Assembly (NCBI GenBank): GCA_944325195.1
Contig: CALUZB010000004.1
Coordinates: forward strand, 186,001 to 250,000
Direction of reading: 5' to 3'
Source of the DNA: an uncultured Desulfovibrionaceae bacterium
GTDB lineage: Bacteria > Desulfobacterota > Desulfovibrionia > Desulfovibrionales > Desulfovibrionaceae
Length of the DNA stretch: 64,000 bases
Under the pieces are notes generated by a model. The model had not been told where the DNA came from. It saw only the letters and a program-made list of their open reading frames with translations, and did no database searches. The translations under genes were made by a program, and so were the position numbers. Below are positions 1 to 8,605 of this stretch, piece after piece; the stretch's first letter is position 1, and every line of letters begins with the position of its first letter.

Positions 1-564
1 ATGTCAAAAATTCTTGTTTTCTTAATGCTTCTATCCATTATCCCCCTGCAGGCCACAGCCCGACAGCCACTTGCTCCATTCGGATTATCTTGGGGCATGA
101 GTCAAAAACAAATAGAATCTGCCGGTGTAAATCTTGAAAAGGTGGAAGAAGGAATATTCAGTGCCAAGTCCATGCCCCAAAATATGGAATGGGCCGACAG
201 CTACGCTCTCATGATTGACCCCGCTCTTGGGTTGGTAAGAGTTATTGCTTACAGTACAGACATTCTCAACGATGCCCAAGGTCAGATGGGGCGACGCGTT
301 TACTTCAAACTTAAGAGCGAACTGCAAAAACAAATGGTGCTGATTTACAGTGAAGAGAAAGACGCAGGCACCCCTGGAATAACCCCACCACCAGGCCAGC
401 CGTTTTATGCCTGTCTGGAAGCAGGACCGTGCGGAACCTGGTACAGCAATTTCGTAAAAGAAGATGTAAACGCCCAGATCATCCTTGAAGCGCTGGATTC
501 AAATGCAGGATTTATAAGCGTTATTTATGAAAACAGCGGACTGGTAAGGAAAATTCAAAAATAA
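1..564 (+). CDS. Hypothetical secreted protein
   Basis: A 187-residue protein of unknown function. The N-terminus has a short basic start, a hydrophobic stretch (about residues 4-17) and an Ala-x-Ala-like cleavage region near residues 18-20, so export to the periplasm is likely. The mature part begins with a PFGLSWGMS segment, a pattern common in small secreted proteins of unknown function. Two cysteines lie in a CLEAGPC segment (about residues 137-143) and could form a disulfide. The reading frame opens on the first base of the window, so a start further upstream cannot be excluded, but the signal peptide makes this ATG reasonable. No family recognised. Confidence 0.6.
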   Translation: MSKILVFLMLLSIIPLQATARQPLAPFGLSWGMSQKQIESAGVNLEKVEEGIFSAKSMPQNMEWADSYALMIDPALGLVRVIAYSTDILNDAQGQMGRRVYFKLKSELQKQMVLIYSEEKDAGTPGITPPPGQPFYACLEAGPCGTWYSNFVKEDVNAQIILEALDSNAGFISVIYENSGLVRKIQK

Positions 565-948
565 ATCTGTTCCGGATAATATATGTTCTGAACATTTCAA
601 TGCGACAATTTTTGTAAACATAAAAGCTGTTCCCTTTTTGTCATAGGATAAATGTTCCGGCACGGTTAGGCTGCAGGTGTACATACCGCTCTGAAAGCCT
701 GAATAGTTTCTACTTAATGGCGCAAGTGGTTCAATGTTGAGCATGATTCAATTGCCGCCGTTATACCTTTAACTAAAGACTGAGCTTTCCAGAAAATACA
801 AACACCCCTAAATTACTTGGGGCGTTTGTATTTTCTGTTGCCCGACGTACCAATATTGAGGTGCAGGGAAACTGCATATACCCCTTTGTATCGGTCCGGA
901 TCAGGGTGCACAGCAACGCTCTTGCCACCTTGGAATTCTGTGTACTCA
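565..948. other. Intergenic region between convergent genes
   Basis: The hypothetical gene and metE converge here, so no promoter is needed. Apart from the strong hairpin at 790-837, nothing recognisable was seen; a minus-strand open frame of 81 codons has no ribosome binding site and no protein-like composition. Confidence 0.5.
790..837 (-). terminator. Long hairpin terminator after metE
   Basis: Two 19-base arms (790-808 and 819-837) pair with one mismatch around a 10-base loop. The odd pair is A-C when read on the plus strand but a permitted G-U wobble in minus-strand RNA, so the hairpin fits a metE transcript better. The G+C core is followed by a T-rich descending arm. It may work in both directions. 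Confidence 0.75.
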
Positions 949-3216
949 TCAACTCAGAGTATCCCGCACCAGCAGAGCTGCAGCAACCATGTTTGCAAGC
1001 GAAGGCAGCACTTCTTCCCATTGTCGCGTTTTCAGGCCGCAATCGGGGTTCACCCATAAAAGTTCCCGGGGAATATTACACAAAGCCTTTCGAAGCAATT
1101 CCGCCATTTCTTCAACCGTGGGAATACGTGGACTATGAATGTCATATACCCCTGGCCCGACTCCCCCCTGATACCGGAAGTCGGTAAAGGCGTCCAACAA
1201 CTCCATGCCGCTGCGACTGGATTCAATGCTGATAACATCCGCGTCCATCTTTGCAATCCAGGGCAGAATGGCATTAAACTCACTGTAGCACATATGCGTG
1301 TGTATCTGGGTTGAATCCTTCACACCGGCTGATGCAAGGCGGAACGCATCTACCGCCCATTGCAGATAAACTTCCGCGTCAGACTTGAGCAGGGGCATAC
1401 CCTCGCGCAATGCAGCCTCATCAATCTGAATGATACGGACACCGGATTTTTCCAGATCCAGCACTTCATCGCGAATGGCCAGTGCTATCTGCTTGCAGAC
1501 CTCGCTCCGCTCTATATCGTCCCTCACAAAACTCCAGCACAGAATGGTTACCGGACCGGTAAGCATACCTTTTACCGGTTTTTCGGTAAGCGATTGGGCA
1601 TATCGGATCCAGTCAACCGTCATGGGCTGCTTGCGGTACACATCACCATAGATAACAGGCGGCTTCACGCAACGGCTCCCATAGCTCTGCACCCAGCCAT
1701 TCCGAGTAAAACAGAACCCGGCAAGCTGCTGACCGAAGTATTCCACCATGTCATTGCGCTCTGCTTCGCCATGCACAAGCACATCAAGGCCAAGCTTTTC
1801 CTGCTTTGCAATACACTCCTTGATTTCATGCCTGATCGCGGAAACATACTCCGCTTCCGTCAATCTACCGTTTTTAAACTCGCGCCGGGTCTTGCGGATA
1901 GAGGCAGTCTGGGGAAATGAGCCGATAGTCGTCGTCGGCAACAGAGGCAGATTAATCCAGGCTTGCGCAGCCCGGCGTTGCGGACAGGCAGACTGTCGGT
2001 TAAGATCGCTGGTGCTTATGGTGGCTACCCGCTCGCGTACTGCTTTGACCATACTCTCGGGCTGCATTGCAGCAGCACGCAGAAGCGCTGTATTTTCTTC
2101 CAGAGCTGCTGAGTCGGCATTTTCGATAATCTTGTTCAACCCGGCCAGTTCAGCACATTTCTGCACGGCAAAGGCCATGCGGTTTTTAATATGCTCCGGC
2201 AAGTCGGTCTCTTCCTCCACATCTGCCGGACAATGAAGCAGGGAACAGCTTGAGCCCAGCCAGACCCTTTCTCTACCTATAGCGGCAACAGCTTGCTCAA
2301 TAAGTATCTTCCGGGCGGCATAGTCTGTCTTCCAGATATTCCGTCCGTCAACAACGCCCAGGGAAAGCGACATGGTGGACGGAACGGCCTCCAGAACAGC
2401 TTTCAACTGGCCTGCACCGCGCACCAGATCGAGATGAAGAACCGCGCAACCGGAGTTGACGGCCAGCTTCAGATTGCCGGCAAGCGGTCCAAAATAGGTT
2501 GCCAGCATAAGTCTGTTTCCAGCGCACGCTGCATTCAATGCGGCATATGCCTCGCCAAAGCGCATTGCCGCTTCAGGCGGCAGAAGTTCTGTGCAAAGTA
2601 CAGGCTCTTCAATCTGAATGCAATCGCAATGGGGGCTGAGCTCCCTGAGTATTTTCTCATAAGCAGCAATAACGGCATCCAGTCGCTCCCATTTAGGAGA
2701 GCCGTCCCGCACTTTGGCCAGAGCAAGCCAGGTGAACGGTCCGATCAGTGAGGGTTTGGGAGAGTAGCCAAGCTCTTTTGCCGTTCTTGTATCGGCAATT
2801 ACCGGATGATCCACGACAACCCAAGGCTCGTTGGCACTGATTTCCGGCACAAGATAATGGTAATTGGTGTCAAACCATTTGGTCATCTCCAGGGCTGGAA
2901 TGTTGCGACGCACATCACCCCTGGCGAGGCTGAAATATCCGTCCAGCGGTGAATCCCCCCGACAGACGGAGAACCGACGCGGAATAGCCCCCAACAGGCA
3001 GGTCATATCCAGCATGCGGTCATACAAAGAAAAGTCGCCGGTGCTCACATAGTCGAGCTTGGCATCTTTCTGTATTTGCCAATGGCGTTTTTTCAATTCC
3101 TGACTGGTTTTTAAAAGAGATTCTGCAGGGAGCTCGCCTTTCCAGAAAGATTCGAGCGCCTGTTTCAGTTCCCGCCCTTTTCCAATGGCCGGGAAACCAA
3201 GAATGTGGGTCTGCAT
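949..3216 (-). CDS. metE: Cobalamin-independent methionine synthase MetE
   Basis: 5-methyltetrahydropteroyltriglutamate-homocysteine methyltransferase, the last step of methionine synthesis without vitamin B12. At 755 residues it matches the usual MetE length (E. coli 753). It has the N-terminal MetE half and the catalytic C-terminal half, including the PTTTIGSFPQT segment, the IHTHMCYSEF segment with the zinc-ligand His and Cys, and the WVNPDCGLKTR segment with the last zinc Cys. The frame is open further upstream, but the start chosen is the ATG giving MQTHILGFP, with AAGGAG eight bases before it; upstream codons lie inside the leader. A cobalamin riboswitch precedes it, so expression should fall when B12 is plentiful and MetH can act. 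Confidence 0.97.
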   Translation of the reverse strand: MQTHILGFPAIGKGRELKQALESFWKGELPAESLLKTSQELKKRHWQIQKDAKLDYVSTGDFSLYDRMLDMTCLLGAIPRRFSVCRGDSPLDGYFSLARGDVRRNIPALEMTKWFDTNYHYLVPEISANEPWVVVDHPVIADTRTAKELGYSPKPSLIGPFTWLALAKVRDGSPKWERLDAVIAAYEKILRELSPHCDCIQIEEPVLCTELLPPEAAMRFGEAYAALNAACAGNRLMLATYFGPLAGNLKLAVNSGCAVLHLDLVRGAGQLKAVLEAVPSTMSLSLGVVDGRNIWKTDYAARKILIEQAVAAIGRERVWLGSSCSLLHCPADVEEETDLPEHIKNRMAFAVQKCAELAGLNKIIENADSAALEENTALLRAAAMQPESMVKAVRERVATISTSDLNRQSACPQRRAAQAWINLPLLPTTTIGSFPQTASIRKTRREFKNGRLTEAEYVSAIRHEIKECIAKQEKLGLDVLVHGEAERNDMVEYFGQQLAGFCFTRNGWVQSYGSRCVKPPVIYGDVYRKQPMTVDWIRYAQSLTEKPVKGMLTGPVTILCWSFVRDDIERSEVCKQIALAIRDEVLDLEKSGVRIIQIDEAALREGMPLLKSDAEVYLQWAVDAFRLASAGVKDSTQIHTHMCYSEFNAILPWIAKMDADVISIESSRSGMELLDAFTDFRYQGGVGPGVYDIHSPRIPTVEEMAELLRKALCNIPRELLWVNPDCGLKTRQWEEVLPSLANMVAAALLVRDTLS

Positions 3217-3371
3217 GGGATGCTCCTTATCAAAAAGATTGAAAGGGCAGTCCGCTTCACGTTTGCTTGGGCAGACAGTAAACCGGATATACGCATCTCC
3301 GGACAAGTCCGGGCATATTGCCTGTACGCGAGACAGCACTGCCTTGCCGCGCCAATCGCGGCATTGCGATT

Positions 3372-3500
3372 AGGCGTCTCCTGGCTTCCGGCCCGTGTTG
3401 CCGAACCTTCCCATTGCATCTGCAACAGTGGTTTCGGCCGGTTTTACCGCCGGTTACAGTGGCGCGCCCGCAGCGGATTTTCACCGCTTTCCGTTTCTAA
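3372..3500 (-). promoter_or_regulatory. Cobalamin riboswitch upstream of metE
   Basis: Read on the minus strand, this stretch has the hallmarks of the cobalamin aptamer in order: GGTGAAAATCCGC (about 3472-3486), the conserved GCCACTGTAACC element (3452-3463), a central variable stem, and the B12-box AAGCCAGGAGAC (about 3377-3388). A stem with GCGATT/AATCGC arms follows directly and could be part of the expression platform. About 155 bases separate the aptamer from the metE start. Control of metE by B12 is a well-known use of this riboswitch. The 5' limit is approximate. Confidence 0.93.
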
Positions 3501-3518
3501 TCACAATATCTAGATATA

Positions 3519-3547
3519 TTGATATACTAATTAAATACACTTGTCAA
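3519..3547 (-). promoter_or_regulatory. Predicted metE promoter
   Basis: Minus-strand TTGACA (3542-3547), a 17-base AT-rich spacer and TATCAA (3519-3524); TATATC two bases nearer the -35 box is an alternative -10. It lies just upstream of the riboswitch, where a sigma-70 promoter is expected. Confidence 0.55.
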
Positions 3548-3672
3548 CAGCATCTGAATACAAGCCCGCCCCCCCAGCAAGTCCGACCGGCCCGCCCCAA
3601 GGCGACATCAGGCTCGGCTACCGGCAACCTATCAAGAACGTTATCATACAGTCCAACTAAGCACTAAAGGCA

Positions 3673-3687
3673 TGCCCCAGTGGGGCA
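3673..3687 (-). terminator. Possible terminator after the biotin/symporter operon
   Basis: Six-base G+C arms TGCCCC (3673-3678) and GGGGCA (682-687 of the same kilobase) enclose a 3-base loop, 33 bases after the symporter stop codon. The following minus-strand T-run is weak (CTTTAG), so this is tentative. Confidence 0.35.
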
Positions 3688-3719
3688 CTTCCCGAAAAGG
3701 CGAAAATGCGCCGGCATCT

Positions 3720-5081
3720 TCACAAATCCCGCGCCGCCCCTTTCAACACTGGCGCCAGCCCCATCAGACTTAGTACCAGCGAGGCAAGCAACCCGCCATA
3801 AGCCCAGTCCACATTCCCGGTTACAGCCGAGCACAAACCCAGAGCGCCGCCGCTCAGCACGGCTGCGCACGCCCAACCGGACTGCACAGAACGCGGCCCG
3901 CCCACAATACCGATGAATACAGGAATAACCACACCGCAGACGTAAACATCATTGGCCATGAACAGCAAATCCAGAATTCCCTGCCCCCCGCGGGCAAGGA
4001 AAAAGCCCGCCGCACCAATCAGTAAAGCCGCCGCCCGGCAGTATGACACTTTGTTCCGCCGCACCAAGTCATTGCAGCAAACCGTGGCCGCCGTCAGCAG
4101 GCAGGAATCAGCCGATGAAAGCACCGCACTCAACAGGGCAAGCAACAGCGCCAGACCAAGCCAGGGTGGCAGTAATCCACACAGCACCGGCAGCACCTGA
4201 TCCGCAGCCGTGCCCTCAGGCACAAGCCCGCGGCAGCCTATACCTACAAATACAATAACAAGAGCGGTCAGGATAAGTCCGCCTACAGCCCAAGCTCCAC
4301 CCCGCGCGGCTGTCCGACTGTCACGGGCACTGAAAAAACGGCCGAAAAGCATTGGGCATACCACATAACTACCGCCAAGAATAAGCAGATAACGCATAAG
4401 GGTAAACGGCGGGAATTCGGGTGAGACCACTTCCCAGGTTATGGCGGAAAACGGCTCGGGGTGCATGACGAGCAAAAATACGAATACCAGCAAAAAACCG
4501 ATTGCGAGCAGGGCATACTGTGCAACATCGCTGCGAATTACCGAGGTCTGTCCACCAAGTAGGGAGTAGCCCGTGATAAGCGCGGCTCCTGCAAGCATAG
4601 CGTGTTCTTGAGAAAAGCCGGTAAGCGTGGCCGTAATCGCGCCCATGGCACGGAACTGTGCAGCCAGAATGGCAATCCAGGCCAGAAGAATAATCCCGGA
4701 TACCAGCGGCCGCGCAGATGAGCCAAGATAGCCCCCCACCAATTCCGGCATGGTCCGCGCACCGCTATCCCGAATTTTACGCGCCAGGAAGCAGACAAGA
4801 AGTACAAGCCCGCACGCTCCACTACCCAACCACCAAACTGCCGGCAACCCGACTTCCCAGGCCAGACCGGCCATACCAATGGTGGCGGAGCCGCCGACAC
4901 AGGAAGCCACTATGGATAAAGCCACCTGTGCGCTCCCGGAGCGGCGTCCGTTGACATAATAAGCATCTTCAATTGAGATTGGCCGCAAGCCCGCATGTAC
5001 GCCAATACGCGCCCGGAATGCATCATAAATGCCAAGAACCAGCAGCAGCGTCCCATACAGCAAAAAAACCGTCAGTCCCAT
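3720..5081 (-). CDS. Sodium:solute symporter in the biotin locus
   Basis: A 453-residue, very hydrophobic protein with about 12-13 membrane segments and the SSS-family layout: a first helix at residues 3-18, an AYYVNGRRSG segment before the second helix (the ISDFYVAGR position of better-known members), and a later SAVLSSADSCLLTAA segment typical of the sodium-site helix 8 region. Its ATG lies 3 bases after the bioD-bioA stop, with GGAT ahead, so the two are almost certainly co-transcribed. The position suggests uptake of biotin or a biotin precursor such as a pimelate or KAPA/DAPA-type compound, but that is inferred from context only. Family call secure, substrate unknown. Confidence 0.85.
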   Translation of the reverse strand: MGLTVFLLYGTLLLVLGIYDAFRARIGVHAGLRPISIEDAYYVNGRRSGSAQVALSIVASCVGGSATIGMAGLAWEVGLPAVWWLGSGACGLVLLVCFLARKIRDSGARTMPELVGGYLGSSARPLVSGIILLAWIAILAAQFRAMGAITATLTGFSQEHAMLAGAALITGYSLLGGQTSVIRSDVAQYALLAIGFLLVFVFLLVMHPEPFSAITWEVVSPEFPPFTLMRYLLILGGSYVVCPMLFGRFFSARDSRTAARGGAWAVGGLILTALVIVFVGIGCRGLVPEGTAADQVLPVLCGLLPPWLGLALLLALLSAVLSSADSCLLTAATVCCNDLVRRNKVSYCRAAALLIGAAGFFLARGGQGILDLLFMANDVYVCGVVIPVFIGIVGGPRSVQSGWACAAVLSGGALGLCSAVTGNVDWAYGGLLASLVLSLMGLAPVLKGAARDL

Positions 5082-5084
5082 TTA

Positions 5085-7277
5085 CTATCCTTTTTCCCTG
5101 TCGTATGCCGGGCTCCCCCGCCCTTGAAAACCCTCCGCCTGCGAAAGCGTCCACGCCGCATCTGCAACAGCGCTTGTGAGCCTGGATAAGTCCTGCTTGT
5201 CAATGACATATGGCGGCATCAGGTAAATCAACCTTCCAAAGGGGCGAATCCACACGCCGCGCGCCACAAAAAAATCCTGGAGTGCAGCCACATCCACGGG
5301 ATTGCACATTTCCACCACCCCCACAGCTCCAAGCGCGCGCACATCAGACACTCCCGCGAAAGCGCGACATGGTTCAAGCTCCCGGCGAAGCTGCATTTCA
5401 ATGCCCTGCACCCGCGTCTGCCAAGGAGAACCCAGCAGGAATTCGAGACTTGCACAGGCGGCAGCACACGCCAGCGGATTACCCATGAAAGTGGGGCCGT
5501 GCATGAAGGCGCCGCCGGTATCTGGGAGATCCGGCGCTTCCAGCCGGCGTGAAAGCCCCGTCGCCACGCCCTCGGAAGCAGCCGTGACCGCAAGGCTCAA
5601 CATGCCGCCGGTCAGGGCTTTGCCAAGACAAAGAATATCGGGGGAAACGCCCGCACGTTCCGCCGCAAAGAGCGTACCTGTCCGGCCAAACCCTGTGGCA
5701 ATTTCATCAAAAATCAACAAGACGCCATATGTATCGCACAATGCACGCATCCGGCGGAGATATTCCGGGTGATACAGCCACATCCCGCCGGCCCCCTGAA
5801 GAATGGGTTCCAGAATAACCGCCGCAATTTCTTCACCTTTCTGAGCGAACAGCTTTTCGGCAGCGGCCATGCATGCGGGATCAAAAGGTTCGTCAAAACG
5901 ACAGGTCGGCCGTTCCACAAAATATTGCTGCCACAATACGCCTGAAAAAAGCGTGTGCATACCGGTGACCGGATCACAGACGGACATTGCGCCTGTCGTA
6001 TCGCCATGATAGCCGCCACGCAGTGCGAGCAGCCGTGTTTTTTCCGGCCGTCCGGCAAGCCGCCAATACTGTAACGCCATTTTTATGGCCACTTCCACGG
6101 CAACAGAGCCGGAATCGGCCATAAATAAACGGTTCAGACCAGGCGGTAAGAGGGGAATCAGCAGTTTGGTCAGACGTACAGCCGGTTCATGCGTAAGCCC
6201 GCCGAACATCACATGAGACATTCGCGCGGCCTGTTCCTGCAACGCCGCAACTAAAGCGGGCTGTCCGTACCCGTGAATTGCACACCACCAGGACGACATC
6301 CCGTCCACCAGTTCCCGTCCATCCCGCAACCGAATGCGACAACCGTGCGCGCCTACGGCTTCGTACACCGGCAGAGGCTGCAGCGCTGAGGTATAAGGAT
6401 GCCAGAGATGAGCGCGGTCTATGGCAAGGACCTCCTCCGGGGGCAAACCAACTTCACGCCTGCCGACACATCGCCCGTTATCCGCCGCCCGGATATTCTG
6501 CTCTGACCGGCTATATGGAGCACTGCACCCCGCAAGCAACAGCTTTGCCGGCGGGAGCAGGCAGTTAATCAGTTCCGCGCGGGCCGCAGCCAGGCCATTG
6601 TCACCAACAGCAGTCACAGCAGGCAGGTACGGAAGCTCAGCCAGCAACGGCACGTTGAAACGACGTGCCTGCTCAGCCGCAACCGCCCTGTTGTCGTCCG
6701 CAACAGCCGGGTCAATCTCTCCCGTCCGGCTGAGGATAATACCCAGCGGGCGCAGCGCACGCGCCTCCAACGCTTCCAGCGAGAGCAGGATATGGTTGAT
6801 GCAACCGACGCGGTTGGGAGCCACAAGCAGTACGGGCAGAGTATGACGATCGCGCAACCCGCACATAAGATCAAGCATCGTTTCCCAACGGTTCAAGGGC
6901 GCGAACAGGCCGCCCGCCCCTTCCACCAGTACAACGCCCTGACCATGAGACATGACCGGCGGAACAGACTTTTCCAGCTTTACAAGAAGCCCCTGAACAG
7001 TGGGAGCTTCCACACCCGCCAGCCGGGCGGCAAGAGAAGGCGAACAGGCAGTCTCAAATGTTTCCAGGGCAAAGGCCTGTGCCCCCGGAGCCAATTTAAT
7101 ATACTGAAGAATGTCTGGAGCGGTCATGCCGCACTCCGAAAAAAGGCAGCCTGTCTGCACGGGCTTAACGGCTATAGCGTCTGCTCCCGCCGCCCGGCAC
7201 GCTGCCAGCAGTCCGGCTGTAACTATGGTTTTCCCCACGTCCGTGTCCGTTCCGGTGATGAAACAGCCCCTCAACAT
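5085..7277 (-). CDS. bioDA: Fused dethiobiotin synthetase / DAPA aminotransferase (BioD-BioA)
   Basis: One 730-residue chain with two successive biotin enzymes in reverse pathway order. Residues 1 to about 240 are BioD: the P-loop GTDTDVGKT (9-17), VKPVQTG (37-43) and the VEGAGGLFAPL segment (118-128). After a linker, residues about 285-715 are BioA: WHPYTS (292-297), SSWW (328-331), the GGYHGDTTGAMS segment, DEIATGFGRTG (524-534) and the PLP lysine K553 in LGKALTGG. BioA makes 7,8-diaminopelargonate from KAPA; BioD closes it to dethiobiotin, so the fusion joins consecutive steps. The ATG overlaps the stop of a 69-codon ORF as ATGTTGA, indicating translational coupling. BioF and BioB are not in this window. 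Confidence 0.95.
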   Translation of the reverse strand: MLRGCFITGTDTDVGKTIVTAGLLAACRAAGADAIAVKPVQTGCLFSECGMTAPDILQYIKLAPGAQAFALETFETACSPSLAARLAGVEAPTVQGLLVKLEKSVPPVMSHGQGVVLVEGAGGLFAPLNRWETMLDLMCGLRDRHTLPVLLVAPNRVGCINHILLSLEALEARALRPLGIILSRTGEIDPAVADDNRAVAAEQARRFNVPLLAELPYLPAVTAVGDNGLAAARAELINCLLPPAKLLLAGCSAPYSRSEQNIRAADNGRCVGRREVGLPPEEVLAIDRAHLWHPYTSALQPLPVYEAVGAHGCRIRLRDGRELVDGMSSWWCAIHGYGQPALVAALQEQAARMSHVMFGGLTHEPAVRLTKLLIPLLPPGLNRLFMADSGSVAVEVAIKMALQYWRLAGRPEKTRLLALRGGYHGDTTGAMSVCDPVTGMHTLFSGVLWQQYFVERPTCRFDEPFDPACMAAAEKLFAQKGEEIAAVILEPILQGAGGMWLYHPEYLRRMRALCDTYGVLLIFDEIATGFGRTGTLFAAERAGVSPDILCLGKALTGGMLSLAVTAASEGVATGLSRRLEAPDLPDTGGAFMHGPTFMGNPLACAAACASLEFLLGSPWQTRVQGIEMQLRRELEPCRAFAGVSDVRALGAVGVVEMCNPVDVAALQDFFVARGVWIRPFGRLIYLMPPYVIDKQDLSRLTSAVADAAWTLSQAEGFQGRGSPAYDREKG

Positions 7278-7480
7278 AATGCCACTGCACCTCCGCCACT
7301 CTTAATATCTGCAATGCCGTGAGGCAGACTGCCCTGCCACAGCGCATTGACGCCGACGGCAAAACCGGCCACAATAACCATCTGAAACGGCAGTATAATA
7401 CGTTCAAGCGCCGCCGTCCCAAGAAAGCGGACGTCTTCTCCAATTATCAAACGGCGTGCCGCCTGAGCAAAGAAATACAT
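7271..7480 (-). CDS. 69-residue protein coupled to bioDA
   Basis: Small gene of unknown function at the head of the biotin operon. Its ATG (7480-7478) follows a near-perfect AGGAGG (7486-7491) with 5 bases spacing, and its TGA overlaps the bioDA ATG as ATGTTGA. These two signs make it a real translated frame although it is short. The product begins MYFFAQAARR, then has a hydrophobic stretch (about residues 28-47, ending ...VGVNALW) and a glycine-rich tail. It could be a one-pass membrane peptide, or its main role could be to bring ribosomes to bioDA. No family recognised. Confidence 0.65.
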   Translation of the reverse strand: MYFFAQAARRLIIGEDVRFLGTAALERIILPFQMVIVAGFAVGVNALWQGSLPHGIADIKSGGGAVALC

Positions 7481-7512
7481 AACAACCTCCTGCCGGAGCC
7501 GAACCGGCAAAC

Positions 7513-7572
7513 TAAATATGCCGAATTGCAAAAATATGTCAACCGAAAATACAGCAATAAAAAGTTTACAAT
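7513..7572 (-). promoter_or_regulatory. Predicted biotin-operon promoter with BirA-like operator
   Basis: On the minus strand, TTGACA (7537-7542) and TATTTA (7513-7518) are separated by 18 bases and sit just ahead of the 69-codon ORF. Overlapping the -35 box are two half-sites: ATTGTAAAC (7564-7572) and GGTTGACAT (about 7536-7544). They resemble the BirA consensus TTGTAAACC...GGTTTACAA, but the gap is about 18 bases rather than the usual 14-16. The site lies inside the first codons of birA, so binding could also affect birA. Confidence 0.4.
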
Positions 7573-8396
7573 CTACCAGAGAACAAATTCTAACCCTTCT
7601 ACGCGCGTCCCAAGGTTGGTGTTCGGGCGAGGCCATTTCACGTGAACTTGGCATGAGCAGAGCGGCGATTGCCAAACACATCGCGGTCTTGCGCGATGAG
7701 GGATATGAAATCGAAGCCGCGCCGCGCCGCGGGTATCATCTGCTGCCCGGAGAAGCATATACAGAAGCAATGACACGTTACAACCTGCATACGCGTGTCA
7801 TCGGTCAGGGGAAATGGCTGTGGCTGAAGGAAACAGCTTCCACCAATCAGGAAGCCGTAAAGCTTGCGACGTCAGGCGCGCCGGACGGAAGCATTGTTGT
7901 TGCAGTCCGCCAGCACGCCGGACGGGGACGGCGGGGACGGGAATGGTTCACTGCACCGGGGAGCCTTGCCTTCTCCGTGCTGCTGCGGGCGCCGCAAGAG
8001 AGAGACGTTGAATATGGCGCTCCCAGCTCCGGTTCTTTGCCGACTAATCTGAGAGCGAACGCAATTCCGGATTTTCTGCTGAGACTGCTGACGGCTGTAG
8101 CTGATGCGGTTAGACAGACGACGGGTGTAACGGTTCAGATCAAAAAACCCAACGATCTACTGATTAACAGGCGCAAGTGCTGCGGTGTTCTGGTGGAAAC
8201 AGGCACAGAAATGGACGAAGTGACCTGGCTGATTCTTGGGATTGGACTCAATGTTAATGCGCTTGAGACGGATTTTCCCCCAGCTCTGAGGGAAAGCGTT
8301 ACATCCCTCCGCACCGCCACAGGCTCGCATGTGGGCCGCGCACCTCTGTTGCGGGCCATACTCCACGCGCTGGACACAGCCCTGCCGTGCAAATGA
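7518..8396 (+). CDS. birA: Biotin-protein ligase / biotin operon repressor BirA, short form
   Basis: A 292-residue bifunctional BirA. The N-terminal winged helix-turn-helix is clear (SGEAISRELGMSRAAIAKHI, then LRDEGYEIE). The ligase domain has the biotinyl-AMP loop GRGRRGREW, the KPNDLLINRRKCCGVLVE segment with the catalytic-loop lysine, and LGIGLNVN. Divergent transcription from the biotin operon fits a repressor role. The protein stops about 30-45 residues early compared with E. coli BirA (321): the C-terminal SH3-like domain is essentially missing, and no shifted frame downstream restores it. Two starts are possible, ATG 7518 and ATG 7536 (MSTENTAIK); neither has a good ribosome binding site. 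Confidence 0.88.
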   Translation: MPNCKNMSTENTAIKSLQSTREQILTLLRASQGWCSGEAISRELGMSRAAIAKHIAVLRDEGYEIEAAPRRGYHLLPGEAYTEAMTRYNLHTRVIGQGKWLWLKETASTNQEAVKLATSGAPDGSIVVAVRQHAGRGRRGREWFTAPGSLAFSVLLRAPQERDVEYGAPSSGSLPTNLRANAIPDFLLRLLTAVADAVRQTTGVTVQIKKPNDLLINRRKCCGVLVETGTEMDEVTWLILGIGLNVNALETDFPPALRESVTSLRTATGSHVGRAPLLRAILHALDTALPCK

Positions 8397-8418
8397 AGGG
8401 CTACTGCCTGTGCAATGT

Positions 8419-8458
8419 TGCCGGGAGAATAAGGGGCCGGATTCAGCCTTTCCCGGCA
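8419..8458 (+). repeat. Hairpin downstream of birA
   Basis: Perfect 8-base arms TGCCGGGA (8419-8426) and TCCCGGCA (8451-8458), with further weak pairing inside. No T-run follows, so it is recorded as a hairpin that may slow transcription after birA rather than a classical terminator. Confidence 0.4.
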
Positions 8459-8605
8459 GCGGCAACCGCAGGCTGTATCAACTGAAAGTAAAGTAACATT
8501 GCTTTTTACCGCTGGTTACAACTTTAAAATGATAACGATTCAAAGGGGAGTGCTCTAAACCGACAGAGTTCTCCCGCGCTTTTTCACTTCCACGCACAAA
8601 CGGCA

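Noticed and set aside
1360-2751. Plus-strand frames of 152-186 codons opposite metE
   Set aside because: Antisense shadows of metE with no start signals and no protein-like composition.
8380-8515. Frameshift that might restore the BirA C-terminal domain
   Set aside because: The other frames after the stop encode about 30 residues that do not resemble the C-terminal domain, so a simple truncation is the better reading.
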